Shown in pieces: positions 1 through 6,726 of a DNA stretch of 10,351 bases. This DNA is from Actinomyces sp. Lineage in GTDB: Bacteria; Actinomycetota; Actinomycetes; Actinomycetales; Actinomycetaceae. The stretch lies in NCBI GenBank assembly GCA_012837655.1, contig DUQT01000191.1, positions 1 to 10,351 on the forward strand, read 5' to 3'. The position numbers were made by a program, and so were the translations under genes. Position 1 is the stretch's first letter; each line of letters starts with the position of its first letter. The notes below the pieces were generated by a model. The model was given only the letters and a program-made list of their open reading frames with translations. It had not been told where the DNA came from and made no database searches.

Positions 1-141
1 AAAAGCGAAGGATCGGTGGGTTACAGCGGTGACAACCAGGTCCGGGTCAAGGCGTATTTTCCACGCTCCCAGCAGGTCTGCAATGTTGGGATTTACAGCT
101 GCTGGAGGAGCCGGAACGCGAGATGATTTACTACGACTCAC
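1..141 (-). CDS. rnc: Ribonuclease III, N-terminal part (cut by window edge)
   Basis: RNase III cleaves double-stranded RNA, chiefly in rRNA precursor processing. Only the first 47 codons are inside the window; the gene runs off the left edge. The frame opens with GTG at 141-139. Residues 26-47 read LLGAWKIRLDPDLVVTAVTH followed by RSFAF. The pattern 'D-x-x-L-x-x-x-A-x-THRSFA' is the typical N-terminal helix pair of bacterial RNase III. The catalytic signature (ERLEFLGDAVL) would lie beyond the edge. The start is inferred from the family and from the stop/start overlap TAGTG with the upstream DUF177 gene, which implies translational coupling; no strong Shine-Dalgarno site is visible. The DUF177-rnc order matches what I recall from mycobacteria. 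Identification is confident; the exact start is less so. Confidence 0.88.
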   Translation of the reverse strand, partial: MSRSKSSRVPAPPAAVNPNIADLLGAWKIRLDPDLVVTAVTHRSFAF

Positions 142-719
142 TAGGATTCTTTCTGCTCGGAATCTACCTTGTCGAAGAATCCAGCTAGTTTGGCGAACCG
201 CGGATCCAGCAGTTCGTGCTTGTGATCGTCGGGGAGGTTCGCCCACTTCTCTCCGCACACATCGCACAGGCCCTGGCAGTCCTGGGAACACAGCGGTTGG
301 TACGGGAATGAGGTGACAATGTTGTCGCGCAGGAGAGGTTCCAGCTCGATCTTGTCTCCCTCGAGGACTTCCAGACCTTCCACGCCCTCGTCACCGTGTT
401 CGTCGCGCATGCGGGCTATGGCTTCGGGGGTGAAGAACATTTCGGATACGTCGATATCTCTTGAGATCTTGATTGGGTCCAGGCATCGCACGCATTCGGC
501 GTGTAGGTCTACGGTCGCGTTGGCTTGAAAGAGGACTCCGTCAATGAGTGAATGTACAGTGATGTCCACCGGAATGTCGCTTCCTTCAGGCACGGCCATG
601 ACTGCGGTTTTCAGATCATCAGGTGCGATGAGGTCCAGGTGGAATGTGCGTTCGTGATCAGGTTCGGTGGGTAGCGTCGTAATATCTAGAACGGCGCCAT
701 TAAATTTCCGGTTAGACAC
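141..719 (-). CDS. DUF177 / YceD family protein
   Basis: 192-residue soluble protein of the DUF177 (YceD) family, which has been linked to 23S rRNA accumulation in bacteria and plastids; its biochemical role is unsettled. Two cysteine clusters are visible: C76 and C79 (ECVRCLD) and C144, C148, C152 and C155 (CSQDCQGLCDVCG). This is the family's characteristic Cys pattern and suggests metal binding. An acidic stretch (MRDEHGDEGVEGLEVLEGDK) lies between them. I chose the GTG at 719-717 because GGAGGG (727-732) sits 7 bases upstream. A TTG further upstream at 740 would place that ribosome site inside the gene. The stop overlaps the GTG of rnc. No rpmF (L32) gene follows, although this pairing is common in other bacteria. 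Confidence 0.87.
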   Translation of the reverse strand: MSNRKFNGAVLDITTLPTEPDHERTFHLDLIAPDDLKTAVMAVPEGSDIPVDITVHSLIDGVLFQANATVDLHAECVRCLDPIKISRDIDVSEMFFTPEAIARMRDEHGDEGVEGLEVLEGDKIELEPLLRDNIVTSFPYQPLCSQDCQGLCDVCGEKWANLPDDHKHELLDPRFAKLAGFFDKVDSEQKES

Positions 720-726
720 TTGGGAT

Positions 727-732
727 CCCTCC
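727..732 (-). promoter_or_regulatory. Ribosome binding site that fixes the DUF177 start
   Basis: GGAGGG on the minus strand lies 7 bases before the GTG at 719-717. It decides for this GTG over the in-frame TTG at 740. Confidence 0.7.
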
Positions 733-752
733 AAGAACAAACTAATGATTCC

Positions 753-781
753 AGTGTAGCCCCGGATTAGCGGTCGGCTAA
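753..781 (-). promoter_or_regulatory. Candidate promoter for DUF177-rnc
   Basis: On the minus strand, TTAGCC (781-776) and TACACT (758-753) are separated by 17 bases, giving a sigma-70-like arrangement just upstream of the DUF177 ribosome site. The -10 is reasonable (TAnnnT); the -35 matches consensus at only about half its positions. The -35 overlaps the right arm of the inverted repeat at 765-783. The call rests on motif and position alone. Confidence 0.35.
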
Positions 782-783
782 TC
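765..783. repeat. Inverted repeat GATTAGC-N5-GCTAATC
   Basis: Arms 765-771 and 777-783 are perfectly complementary, with a 5-base centre (GGTCG). After one mismatch, a further C-G pair or two (762-763 with 785-786) extends it. The right arm overlaps the proposed -35 of the DUF177 promoter, so this may be an operator. A role as an RNA hairpin is also possible. Confidence 0.5.
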
Positions 784-820
784 GGGCCCTGTACTGGACC
801 CTAAATCCTAGTGGAATGTG

Positions 821-858
821 CTGGTCTTGTCGACAAAACTAAATGTCCACAAGACCAG
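821..858 (-). terminator. Strong hairpin after the sepIVA-like gene, U-tract absent
   Basis: Arms 821-830 (CTGGTCTTGT) and 849-858 (ACAAGACCAG) are perfectly complementary over 10 bp. In the minus-strand RNA the stem continues after one G-G mismatch with four more pairs (847-844 with 835-832), leaving an 8-base loop. It starts 3 bases after the sepIVA-like stop codon. No T-run follows (CACATTCC), so it is either a U-less terminator or an RNA processing or stability hairpin. Its place at the end of a five-gene run and before a candidate promoter favours termination. Confidence 0.5.
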
Positions 859-861
859 TTG

Positions 862-1599
862 CTAGCGGCCTTCCCTGCGTGCTTCCTGGCGGGCTTCGAT
901 TGCATCCTGTCCCGCGTGCGTCTGCTGGGTTATGCGATCCAACGCGATGGCCAGGGTTTCAAGTGACTGAGCACAGTACTTGTCTGCACCCTCGGCAAGT
1001 TCGACGGCCTTCTTGTGTGCGCTGCGAACAATGTCTTCAGCTCGCTCGCGCGCCTGGATAGACACGTTTTCCTGATCGATCATTTCCTCAGCCTGAGCGC
1101 GCGCCTGCTCGACGATCTTTTCAGCTTGAGAACGAGCTGAGGTAATCATGTGCTCAGCTTCTGCCGAAGCACGTTCACGCACCTGTTCGGCGTCTTCGCG
1201 AGCACGCTGGCCCAGCTCATCTGCCTTTTCACGAGCCTGCTCCACGATGTCTTGTGCGCGGGCGTTCGCTTCCTGAATGGTCGTCTCAGCAGCAGTGTCA
1301 GCGCGTCCCATCACGGCATCAGCGTCGGCTACCACGGCGTCAGCGGCGACGAGGTCGTCAGGAAGCGCTTGGCGTGCCTGCTCCAACAGGTCGAGCACCT
1401 CAGCCTTGTTGACGAGCACGGATGCGCTCATGGGCAGTGCGCGCGCGATTTCGACCAGGTCTTCGATCTGGTCGAGTGCCGCGATAACGGTTGATGGGCC
1501 GTAGACATCATCGATCGGCTCCTGCCGTTGGGGGACGTCCGACTCATCGAGGATCTCGTCAAATCCTGCTTCTTCGTTGTAGTGCTGTTCGTCGCTCAT
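862..1599 (-). CDS. sepIVA: SepIVA-like DivIVA-family coiled-coil protein
   Basis: 245-residue cytoplasmic protein resembling mycobacterial SepIVA (Rv2927c), a DivIVA-domain protein needed for septation and envelope growth. An acidic, poorly conserved N-terminus (1-35) is followed by the conserved segment around 38-84 (ALDQIEDLVEIARALPMSAS, then AEVLDLLEQARQALPDDL). Residues about 95-225 form a long coiled coil rich in Ala, Glu, Gln and Arg, with repeated units such as AQDIVEQAREKADEL and AEKIVEQARAQAEEM. No signal peptide or membrane segment is seen. The ATG overlaps the coaD stop (ATGA), and AAGGG lies 8 bases upstream. It is the last gene of its run and is followed by a strong hairpin. Its position between coaD and DUF177-rnc is consistent with actinobacterial SepIVA. 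Assignment rests on sequence pattern and context, not on a profile search. Confidence 0.8.
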   Translation of the reverse strand: MSDEQHYNEEAGFDEILDESDVPQRQEPIDDVYGPSTVIAALDQIEDLVEIARALPMSASVLVNKAEVLDLLEQARQALPDDLVAADAVVADADAVMGRADTAAETTIQEANARAQDIVEQAREKADELGQRAREDAEQVRERASAEAEHMITSARSQAEKIVEQARAQAEEMIDQENVSIQARERAEDIVRSAHKKAVELAEGADKYCAQSLETLAIALDRITQQTHAGQDAIEARQEARREGR

Positions 1600-2096
1600 G
1601 ATGTTTTCCCTTCACCTCGGCTGCCGAGGATCTTGTTGTCCAGTGCTTCGCGGACATGCTCGCTAACCATCGCTGACACGTCGCCACGGTTGATCGCCAC
1701 TTCCTTAACGATCGTTGACGAAATGTGGCCCAGTGAGGGATGCGTTGCAAGGAGAATGGTTTCAATGTCGGCAAGCTCCCGGTTCACAGTTGCTTGCGGA
1801 AGTTCAAAGTTTGCGTCTACCGCGGACCTTAGGCCTTTCACGATCGCCGTCACTTCACGGTCTTTGCACCATTGGGCAAGCAAACCGTCGACGTTTTCCA
1901 CAGTCACGCCCTCAATGTCGCGAACACTTTCGCGCGCGAGTTCGACGCGTTCTTCGCGTGTGAACATGTATTTTTTGGACGTGTTTTCAGCAACACCAAC
2001 GATGACCTCGTCAAAGAGGACTGCGCATCGCCTGATGATGTCAACGTGTCCTTTCGTGATCGGGTCGAAAGAACCTGGTACTACTGCACGGGTCAT
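1596..2096 (-). CDS. coaD: Phosphopantetheine adenylyltransferase
   Basis: CoaD joins ATP and 4'-phosphopantetheine to give dephospho-CoA, the penultimate step of coenzyme A synthesis. The 166-residue length is normal for the family. Visible motifs are the nucleotidyltransferase signature GSFDP (8-12) with TKGH (14-17, the T/HxGH motif), the substrate-binding segment VKGLRSAVD (86-94), and ISSTIVKEVA (125-134, corresponding to the ISSSxVKE motif). The family's usual D-F-E-Y-E stretch after GLR is changed here to D-A-N-F-E-L-P, a mild divergence. The ATG at 2096 lies 3 bases after the rsmD stop, with no good Shine-Dalgarno site, so translation is probably coupled. The stop overlaps the next gene's start. 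Confidence 0.95.
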   Translation of the reverse strand: MTRAVVPGSFDPITKGHVDIIRRCAVLFDEVIVGVAENTSKKYMFTREERVELARESVRDIEGVTVENVDGLLAQWCKDREVTAIVKGLRSAVDANFELPQATVNRELADIETILLATHPSLGHISSTIVKEVAINRGDVSAMVSEHVREALDNKILGSRGEGKTS

Positions 2097-2099
2097 GAC

Positions 2100-2657
2100 T
2101 TATACGGTATCGGGTTTACCTTCGAAAGTTAGGAACCACACCCTAGTTTCTCCCCATTTTCTGTCCGATTCGCGCAAATATCCTTGCGGCCACGTCGGCT
2201 CAGCGGTGCGGGATGACAGTTCCACGACAACTAGCGCATCGTGAGCGAGGAAGTTAGCCAGGTGTTCGAGGACCTCCACCAGTCGCGCAGGCTCGATGTC
2301 GTAGGGCGGGTCCAAAAACGCGAGTGTGAAGTCGTGAATGCTTTTAAACTTTGCCGCGTCTGACCGGACTACCTCTACGTTTTCGAACTTGTTTCGTGAA
2401 ACGTTTTTTCGAAGTACCTTTACGGCACCCGGCGCAGAATCCACGAGGACGCAGCGATGAGCTCCTCGCGACATTGCTTCCAGTCCTAGTGCGCCTGAAC
2501 CTGCGAACAGGTCAATGACTCTGGCTCCATCAATCTCATCCCAGCTTTCCAAGCGAGAAAATAGTGCTTCCCGCACCCGCTCTGAAGTTGGTCGAGTACC
2601 GCGGTCCGGCACGTCCAAAGACCGTCCGCCGTGCGTTCCTGAAACTATTCGCGTCAT
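2100..2657 (-). CDS. rsmD: 16S rRNA (guanine966-N2)-methyltransferase RsmD
   Basis: RsmD uses S-adenosylmethionine to methylate N2 of G966 in 16S rRNA within 30S particles. The 185 residues form a Rossmann-fold methyltransferase: MTRIVSGTHGGRSLDVP at the start, RPTSERVREALFSRL (22-36), the SAM-binding FAGSGALGLEA (51-61), the acidic ribose-binding residue in VLVDSA, and the catalytic DPPY (116-119). I chose the ATG at 2657-2655, two bases after the recG stop with AAAGG 8 bases upstream, because MTRI is the family's usual start. An upstream in-frame ATG at 2678 would overlap recG by 19 bases. The rsmD-coaD pairing is widespread in bacteria. Confidence 0.94.
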   Translation of the reverse strand: MTRIVSGTHGGRSLDVPDRGTRPTSERVREALFSRLESWDEIDGARVIDLFAGSGALGLEAMSRGAHRCVLVDSAPGAVKVLRKNVSRNKFENVEVVRSDAAKFKSIHDFTLAFLDPPYDIEPARLVEVLEHLANFLAHDALVVVELSSRTAEPTWPQGYLRESDRKWGETRVWFLTFEGKPDTV

Positions 2658-2659
2658 GC

Positions 2660-4780
2660 CTACGACCTTTCCATCCACTCGGTCTCTTCATCCAGCTGCG
2701 CGATCGCGGCTCGAAGGTGGGGATATTTTTTCAGTGTCGGGTCTTCATTCACGAGGACGGAAGCGTGCTGGCGCGCTCCTTCAATGATCGCGGAATCTCG
2801 CATGACCCTAAGAGCCTTTAGTGAAGTTTTCCCGCCGGACTGCGCGCCACCCAGAACATTGCCTTCGTGGCGCAGTTTAAGGTCAGCTTCAGCGAGTTCA
2901 AAGCCGTCCCTGATGGACGCAAATGCTTCAAGCCGCTTCATGGAATCTGCCGGTAACCCATCACGGTGAACGGCCATGCAGATAGCTTTTTGACCACCGC
3001 GGCCGACTCGGCCTCGAAGCTGGTGAAGTTGAGATAGGCCAAACTGCTGTGAGTCTAGGATGACCATCATTGATGCTGCTTGAATATCGACTCCGACTTC
3101 GATGACGGTGGTTGTAACTAGAAGTGGTGTTTCCCCCTGGTTAAAGCCCTGAATGATCTGGGCTTTTTGTTCTGGATTCATGCGTCCGTGAAGGGATGCA
3201 ATGTTGATGCCGTGCAGGGCTGGGAGTTGAGTCAGCATCTGCAACGTGTCCTCCACGTTGGAGAGCTCCGAGTCTTCCCCTTCGGTGGAGTCAATGCGCG
3301 GAGCAACCACAAAGACGCGACCGCCGGAGTCGATTTCCTCGCGGGCACGCTCCCACATGCGGTTCACCCACGCCGGATTAGCTGAGTTAACCAAAAAAGT
3401 GTCAACGGGTATGCGCCCCTTGGGAAGCTCCCGGATCGAAGTTACGTCCAGATCACCAAAGACGGTCATGGCAATTGTGCGCGGAATCGGGGTGGCCGTC
3501 ATTGTGAGCATGTGCGGAACAATTTCGCGATCTTCACGCAGTTTTTCGCGCTGCGCGACGCCAAACCGGTGCTGTTCGTCAACTACTACTAGGCCCAGGT
3601 TGGAAAACTGTAGTGAATCCTGGATTAGGGCGTGCGTGCCCACAAAAACAGCGGCTTGCCCGGTCGCCGCTAGTTCGGACACGCTTTGACGCCTACCTGT
3701 TTTTGATGATCCCGTCAGCAATTCCACTGGGACGGGAAGCATTCGAGCAAGTGAGGCAGCGTGCTGTTGCGCCAATACTTCCGTCGGGGCCAGGAGCGCC
3801 GCCTGGTAGCCCGCGTCTACAGCCGCGGTCATTGCCAGCCCAGCGATGACGGTCTTTCCGGCTCCCACATCGGCCTGCAATAGCCTTTGCATTGGGTGCG
3901 GTTTTTGCATGTCAGCCAAAATCTCTTGGAGCGCTTGATCTTGACCACCAGTAAGTTCAAACGGTAGGCCCGCCCGCGCCTGTTCCATTTGGCTTCCAGG
4001 TTCGATCACGTGAGCCGCGTCCTCGTCAGTAGCGGCCCTTCGCTGTAGCAGACCGGCCTGCAGTACGAGCGCTTCCGCCCATTTCACAGTCTTTTTCGCG
4101 GTGGCAACCTGCTCATCTGATTGCGGGTCGTGCAGTTGTCGAAGTGCCTCAATTAGGGGCACGAGGGCGTGGCTTTCACGCACATTCTGGTCAAGCGGGT
4201 CGCTAATATCTTGGTCTTGGACCATTCCCACGATGATCTTGGCGCTGCGTTCGGTGAGCCAGGATGGACACTTCGCAGTTGCGGGGTAGATCGGGATTGG
4301 TCGTTCAACTCGAGCCTGCGGGTCGTCACTGTCGAAGCGTTCAAAGTCAGGATGAGTCAGTTGCGGACGCCCGCGATAATAGGAGATTTTCCCGGCGAAT
4401 AGGTGCTGCGAACCGGGTGTCAGAAGCCGCTGGTGGACTGACAGAGCGCCGGGGTGTCGCGCAAAGAAGGTCGCGTTGATTGTCCCTACACCGTCGGTGA
4501 GTTCAACTGATAGCCGCACTCCCCTGGTCCGGTTCCGAATGAGGTCAGCGGATACGACTTGGGCGAGCAGAGTCACGTCCTCGCCCTCGAAAACAGAAAT
4601 GAGCGGGGTCAACTTGCCCCAGTGCGCGTATCGACGCGGGAAGAAGAATAGTAGGTCGCGTCCGGTTTCTAAGCCTAGGGAGGCGAGCTTTTTTGCGCTG
4701 CGGCTCCCCACGATTCGTTCTAAAGGGGCGTCTAGTAGATCGGGTTTTTCAGGAACGCTTGGGCTGGTTTGTTTGCTCAT
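2660..4780 (-). CDS. recG: ATP-dependent DNA helicase RecG
   Basis: RecG is a superfamily 2 branched-DNA translocase that regresses stalled replication forks and processes Holliday junctions. The 706 residues are full length. The N-terminal wedge/OB-fold domain covers about 60-150 (KISYYRGRPQLTHPDFE near its end). The helicase core holds Walker A ADVGAGKT (303-310), APTEVLAQQH (331-340), Walker B-type box DEQHRFG (401-407), TATPIPRT (428-435), SLHGRMNPEQK (529-539), VIEVGVDI (559-566) and QLRGRVGRGG (587-596). The C-terminal LRHEGNVLGGAQSG replaces the more usual GPGDFLGTRQSG, a local divergence. The ATG overlaps the stop of the upstream FakA-like gene (ATGA). The stop lies 2 bases before rsmD. 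Confidence 0.97.
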   Translation of the reverse strand: MSKQTSPSVPEKPDLLDAPLERIVGSRSAKKLASLGLETGRDLLFFFPRRYAHWGKLTPLISVFEGEDVTLLAQVVSADLIRNRTRGVRLSVELTDGVGTINATFFARHPGALSVHQRLLTPGSQHLFAGKISYYRGRPQLTHPDFERFDSDDPQARVERPIPIYPATAKCPSWLTERSAKIIVGMVQDQDISDPLDQNVRESHALVPLIEALRQLHDPQSDEQVATAKKTVKWAEALVLQAGLLQRRAATDEDAAHVIEPGSQMEQARAGLPFELTGGQDQALQEILADMQKPHPMQRLLQADVGAGKTVIAGLAMTAAVDAGYQAALLAPTEVLAQQHAASLARMLPVPVELLTGSSKTGRRQSVSELAATGQAAVFVGTHALIQDSLQFSNLGLVVVDEQHRFGVAQREKLREDREIVPHMLTMTATPIPRTIAMTVFGDLDVTSIRELPKGRIPVDTFLVNSANPAWVNRMWERAREEIDSGGRVFVVAPRIDSTEGEDSELSNVEDTLQMLTQLPALHGINIASLHGRMNPEQKAQIIQGFNQGETPLLVTTTVIEVGVDIQAASMMVILDSQQFGLSQLHQLRGRVGRGGQKAICMAVHRDGLPADSMKRLEAFASIRDGFELAEADLKLRHEGNVLGGAQSGGKTSLKALRVMRDSAIIEGARQHASVLVNEDPTLKKYPHLRAAIAQLDEETEWMERS

Positions 4781-6369
4781 CCGTTTACTAGCACCACCTG
4801 AGCTGGTTCGGCGCGGACATCTTCAATGAAGGTTGACGCGTTTCTTTGTTCCAACGCCATTTCAATCGCGTGTCGAAGTAGCGGATCGGGTCTTGGTGTC
4901 ATCATGATTACGCGTTCAAGTCCGTATCCGATCAGTTGAACGAGCTGGTTGTTAACAGTGTCCGGATCGAGGTCATCCAGGATTACGACGCGACCTTTTG
5001 CGCGCCGCACTGAGGATTCCAGGATTGAAGTTGTAACGCTTTGGGTCCGGTCACCAACTTGGGGCATGAAGATCGGCGCGGCTTCCGCGGCGCAAACTGA
5101 AACGGCGACGTCTGAAAGCGGGTATTCGTCCTTTACGACCACGATGTCTCGCGACAGTTTGGCTAGTTTTTCCGCGCGTTTCGCAACCTGTTCGGCGTCC
5201 TCATCGGCGGCCAGCACGAGTGATACTCCCGCGGGTGCGGACAGCATCAGTTCTGAAATAACCACGGCGTCTTGACTGATTGGATTCAACACGACGTGAG
5301 CACCCGTTGACGCGACTTCTTCCAGGAAATGTTCGTGGCGAAGCAGCGCAATTACGCGCACCGTTTCGGGGCGTTGCCAAGTTGGTCGCGATAGATAGAG
5401 GACGCCGCTTGCTTCCTGTTGAACGGCAAGCTCGTCGTATCCGATTAGTTCCCCGTAGCGAGCGTCCTTCACCACGATGTGCCTAACCCAGCCCGTGCGC
5501 GGCAAGACTGACGAGGGCGTAGCTGTGTCGATGTGAAAGCGCCAGGTGCCCATTCCCAGGGCGTCGGCTGATCCCTGCAGGGAAAATCGCAGACCACGAT
5601 TAGTTAGCATCTGGCGGAATTCTTCGAAATCTTCGCGCATGAAGTCGACATGGAAGTCGACGGAAAACTCAGCTCCCCTGTGCGGTTCAGGGCTGTGGTC
5701 ACGCAGACCTGCCGCGGTTTGCGCAAGGCTGCGCATCATGTCTTGGACTACTGAGAGTGGGTTCCCTGAGCGTTCATAAACCGAGTGCAGCGCGGAAATC
5801 ATTACCGAAAGCACGCAGGCGCCCGGGTTGATCCAGCCACTCGTTGCTTCAATCAAGGCGTCCTGGCTGACCATCGAGGCATGCCCGATCATGATGTGCA
5901 CAGCATCAATCGGATCGGGAGTATCTTTGGCCACTTCAGCTGCGGCAGATGCCATATCCATTAGTTCAGAGGCGGGTTGAGAAAACGATCCTTTGATCGT
6001 TTCCGGAAGTGAAACTAGGAACGCCCTCAGGTCAATCGGTCGAATAGTTTCGTGTTTCGCGACTTTCGCTAACGCTGCCAACACGTTTGTAATAAGCAGA
6101 CCAACGTGCCCCTGTGCCGCGGATCTGGAATAGATGGTCAGGGCTTCCATGGTCGCACTTGCGGATTCGGGAGCCCCACCCGACCTGTCAACCATGCGCT
6201 TGATCGCGGCCAGGGAGCGTGCCGCGTTCGTGCCCGTATCGAAGTCTGACCCACGCAGAGCATTCAGGTCATCAAGAAACGGCGCGAGGGCATCCAGGCT
6301 TGTCGAGGTGCGCTCGACAAACTCAACTAATGCCGCGCCATCCAGGTCGGATCGATACGTGTCACTCAT
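4777..6369 (-). CDS. DAK2-domain / FakA-like protein with degenerate kinase signature
   Basis: 530-residue soluble protein laid out like actinobacterial DAK2-domain proteins found upstream of recG (for example Rv2974c), relatives of the fatty-acid kinase subunit FakA. Residues about 1-200 correspond to the DhaL/DAK2 domain. 'LNALRGSDFDTGTN' (35-48) stands where FakA has LNALNVFPVPDGDTGTN. 'RSAAQGHVGLLITNVL' (82-97) stands where it has GARGNSGVILSQIL. Residues about 235-300 (FSVDFHVDF, WRFHIDTATP) match the middle domain, and about 335-400 (ALLRHEHFLEEVASTGAHVV, LNPISQDAV) match the C-terminal domain. The metal-binding loop is three residues short and the glycine-rich ATP motif is altered, so kinase activity is doubtful; this is inference. 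The start ATG has only a weak ribosome site. It is first in a five-gene run and overlaps recG by four bases. Confidence 0.8.
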   Translation of the reverse strand: MSDTYRSDLDGAALVEFVERTSTSLDALAPFLDDLNALRGSDFDTGTNAARSLAAIKRMVDRSGGAPESASATMEALTIYSRSAAQGHVGLLITNVLAALAKVAKHETIRPIDLRAFLVSLPETIKGSFSQPASELMDMASAAAEVAKDTPDPIDAVHIMIGHASMVSQDALIEATSGWINPGACVLSVMISALHSVYERSGNPLSVVQDMMRSLAQTAAGLRDHSPEPHRGAEFSVDFHVDFMREDFEEFRQMLTNRGLRFSLQGSADALGMGTWRFHIDTATPSSVLPRTGWVRHIVVKDARYGELIGYDELAVQQEASGVLYLSRPTWQRPETVRVIALLRHEHFLEEVASTGAHVVLNPISQDAVVISELMLSAPAGVSLVLAADEDAEQVAKRAEKLAKLSRDIVVVKDEYPLSDVAVSVCAAEAAPIFMPQVGDRTQSVTTSILESSVRRAKGRVVILDDLDPDTVNNQLVQLIGYGLERVIMMTPRPDPLLRHAIEMALEQRNASTFIEDVRAEPAQVVLVNG

Positions 6370-6598
6370 GATTGAATCGTCTCACGACGCGCGGACATTT
6401 ATTCTCTCGCGCGCGGAGCAAGCTGAAAGGCATGCAACGAAACGCCGCCAGTACCAACCACCTGTTCTCATGCGCGCGGGAACGTTGCAGGTATCTGTGC
6501 CGACACGCAAACGGCAGGCATTTATCCTCACACTCGCGGGCACGTGAACTGCAACTGTCGATTGTGTTCCACTAGACACCGCTAATACCCCCGGATGG
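6370..6598. other. Left part of the divergent intergenic region, no gene seen
   Basis: This 229-base part of the 357-base gap between the divergent FakA-like gene and rpmB holds no convincing gene or RNA. Short open frames on both strands are Arg/Ser-rich and have no ribosome site. Visible structure: an imperfect repeat CATTTATTCTC (6396-6406) and CATTTATCCTC (6519-6529), a 5-bp hairpin TGCCG/CGGCA (6498-6502, 6512-6516), and a distant 7-bp inverted repeat GTTGCAG/CTGCAAC (6484-6490, 6549-6555). It presumably carries the promoter and leader of the FakA-like-recG operon. Confidence 0.5.
6521..6548 (-). promoter_or_regulatory. Weak candidate promoter for the FakA-like gene operon
   Basis: TTCACG (6548-6543) and GATAAA (6526-6521) on the minus strand are 16 bases apart, each matching the sigma-70 consensus at about four of six positions. 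Use of this site would give a leader of roughly 145 bases. Another AT-rich GAATAA element lies nearer the gene, so this choice is tentative. Confidence 0.22.
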
Positions 6599-6628
6599 TT
6601 GGAAAATACGGGCGCATTCCGATACGCT
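6599..6628 (+). promoter_or_regulatory. Candidate rpmB promoter
   Basis: TTGGAA (6599-6604) and TACGCT (6623-6628) are 18 bases apart. An overlapping TATACA (6628-6633) is also present but too far from this -35. Transcription would begin near 6635-6640, at the first inverted repeat of the leader. Confidence 0.4.
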
Positions 6629-6634
6629 ATACAG

Positions 6635-6687
6635 GTTGTCTGAGGTAGACAACGATTTGGCTACCTCACAGTGTTCTAACAGAACAC
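6635..6687 (+). promoter_or_regulatory. Overlapping inverted repeats in the rpmB leader
   Basis: Three perfect inverted repeats lie side by side. A: GTTGTCT (6635-6641) with AGACAAC (6647-6653), 5-base loop. B: TGAGGTAG (6641-6648) with CTACCTCA (6661-6668), 12-base loop. C: GTGTTCT (6671-6677) with AGAACAC (6681-6687), 3-base loop. A and B share bases 6641-6648, so as RNA they cannot both form, the layout of a switching leader. As DNA they could be operator sites just downstream of the promoter. No T-run follows C, so C is not a classical terminator. I do not recognise a known riboswitch or ribosomal leader family. Confidence 0.6.
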
Positions 6688-6726
6688 CACTATTTGTAAG
6701 ACTTTCTAGGAATCGGAGATACGACC

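Noticed and set aside
843..1061. Open frames on the plus strand opposite the sepIVA-like gene, and similar plus-strand frames throughout.
   Set aside because: They are antisense shadows of well-supported genes, without ribosome sites or family features.
2658..2678. A longer RsmD starting at the ATG at 2678.
   Set aside because: It would overlap recG by 19 bases, and MTRIVSG at 2657 is the family's usual start, with its own AAAGG site.
3850..3875. RecG Walker A reads ADVGAGKT instead of GDVGSGKT, suggesting a defective ATP site.
   Set aside because: Alanine is allowed at the first P-loop position ([AG]xxxxGK[ST]), and all other helicase motifs are intact.
6382..6579. A 65-codon open frame on the minus strand upstream of the FakA-like gene.
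   Set aside because: No ribosome site, composition like random translated GC-rich DNA, and overlap with likely promoter elements of the operon.
6671..6687. LexA (SOS) box in the rpmB leader.
   Set aside because: The arms run GTTC then GAAC, the reverse of the actinobacterial LexA order GAAC-N4-GTTC, and the spacing differs.
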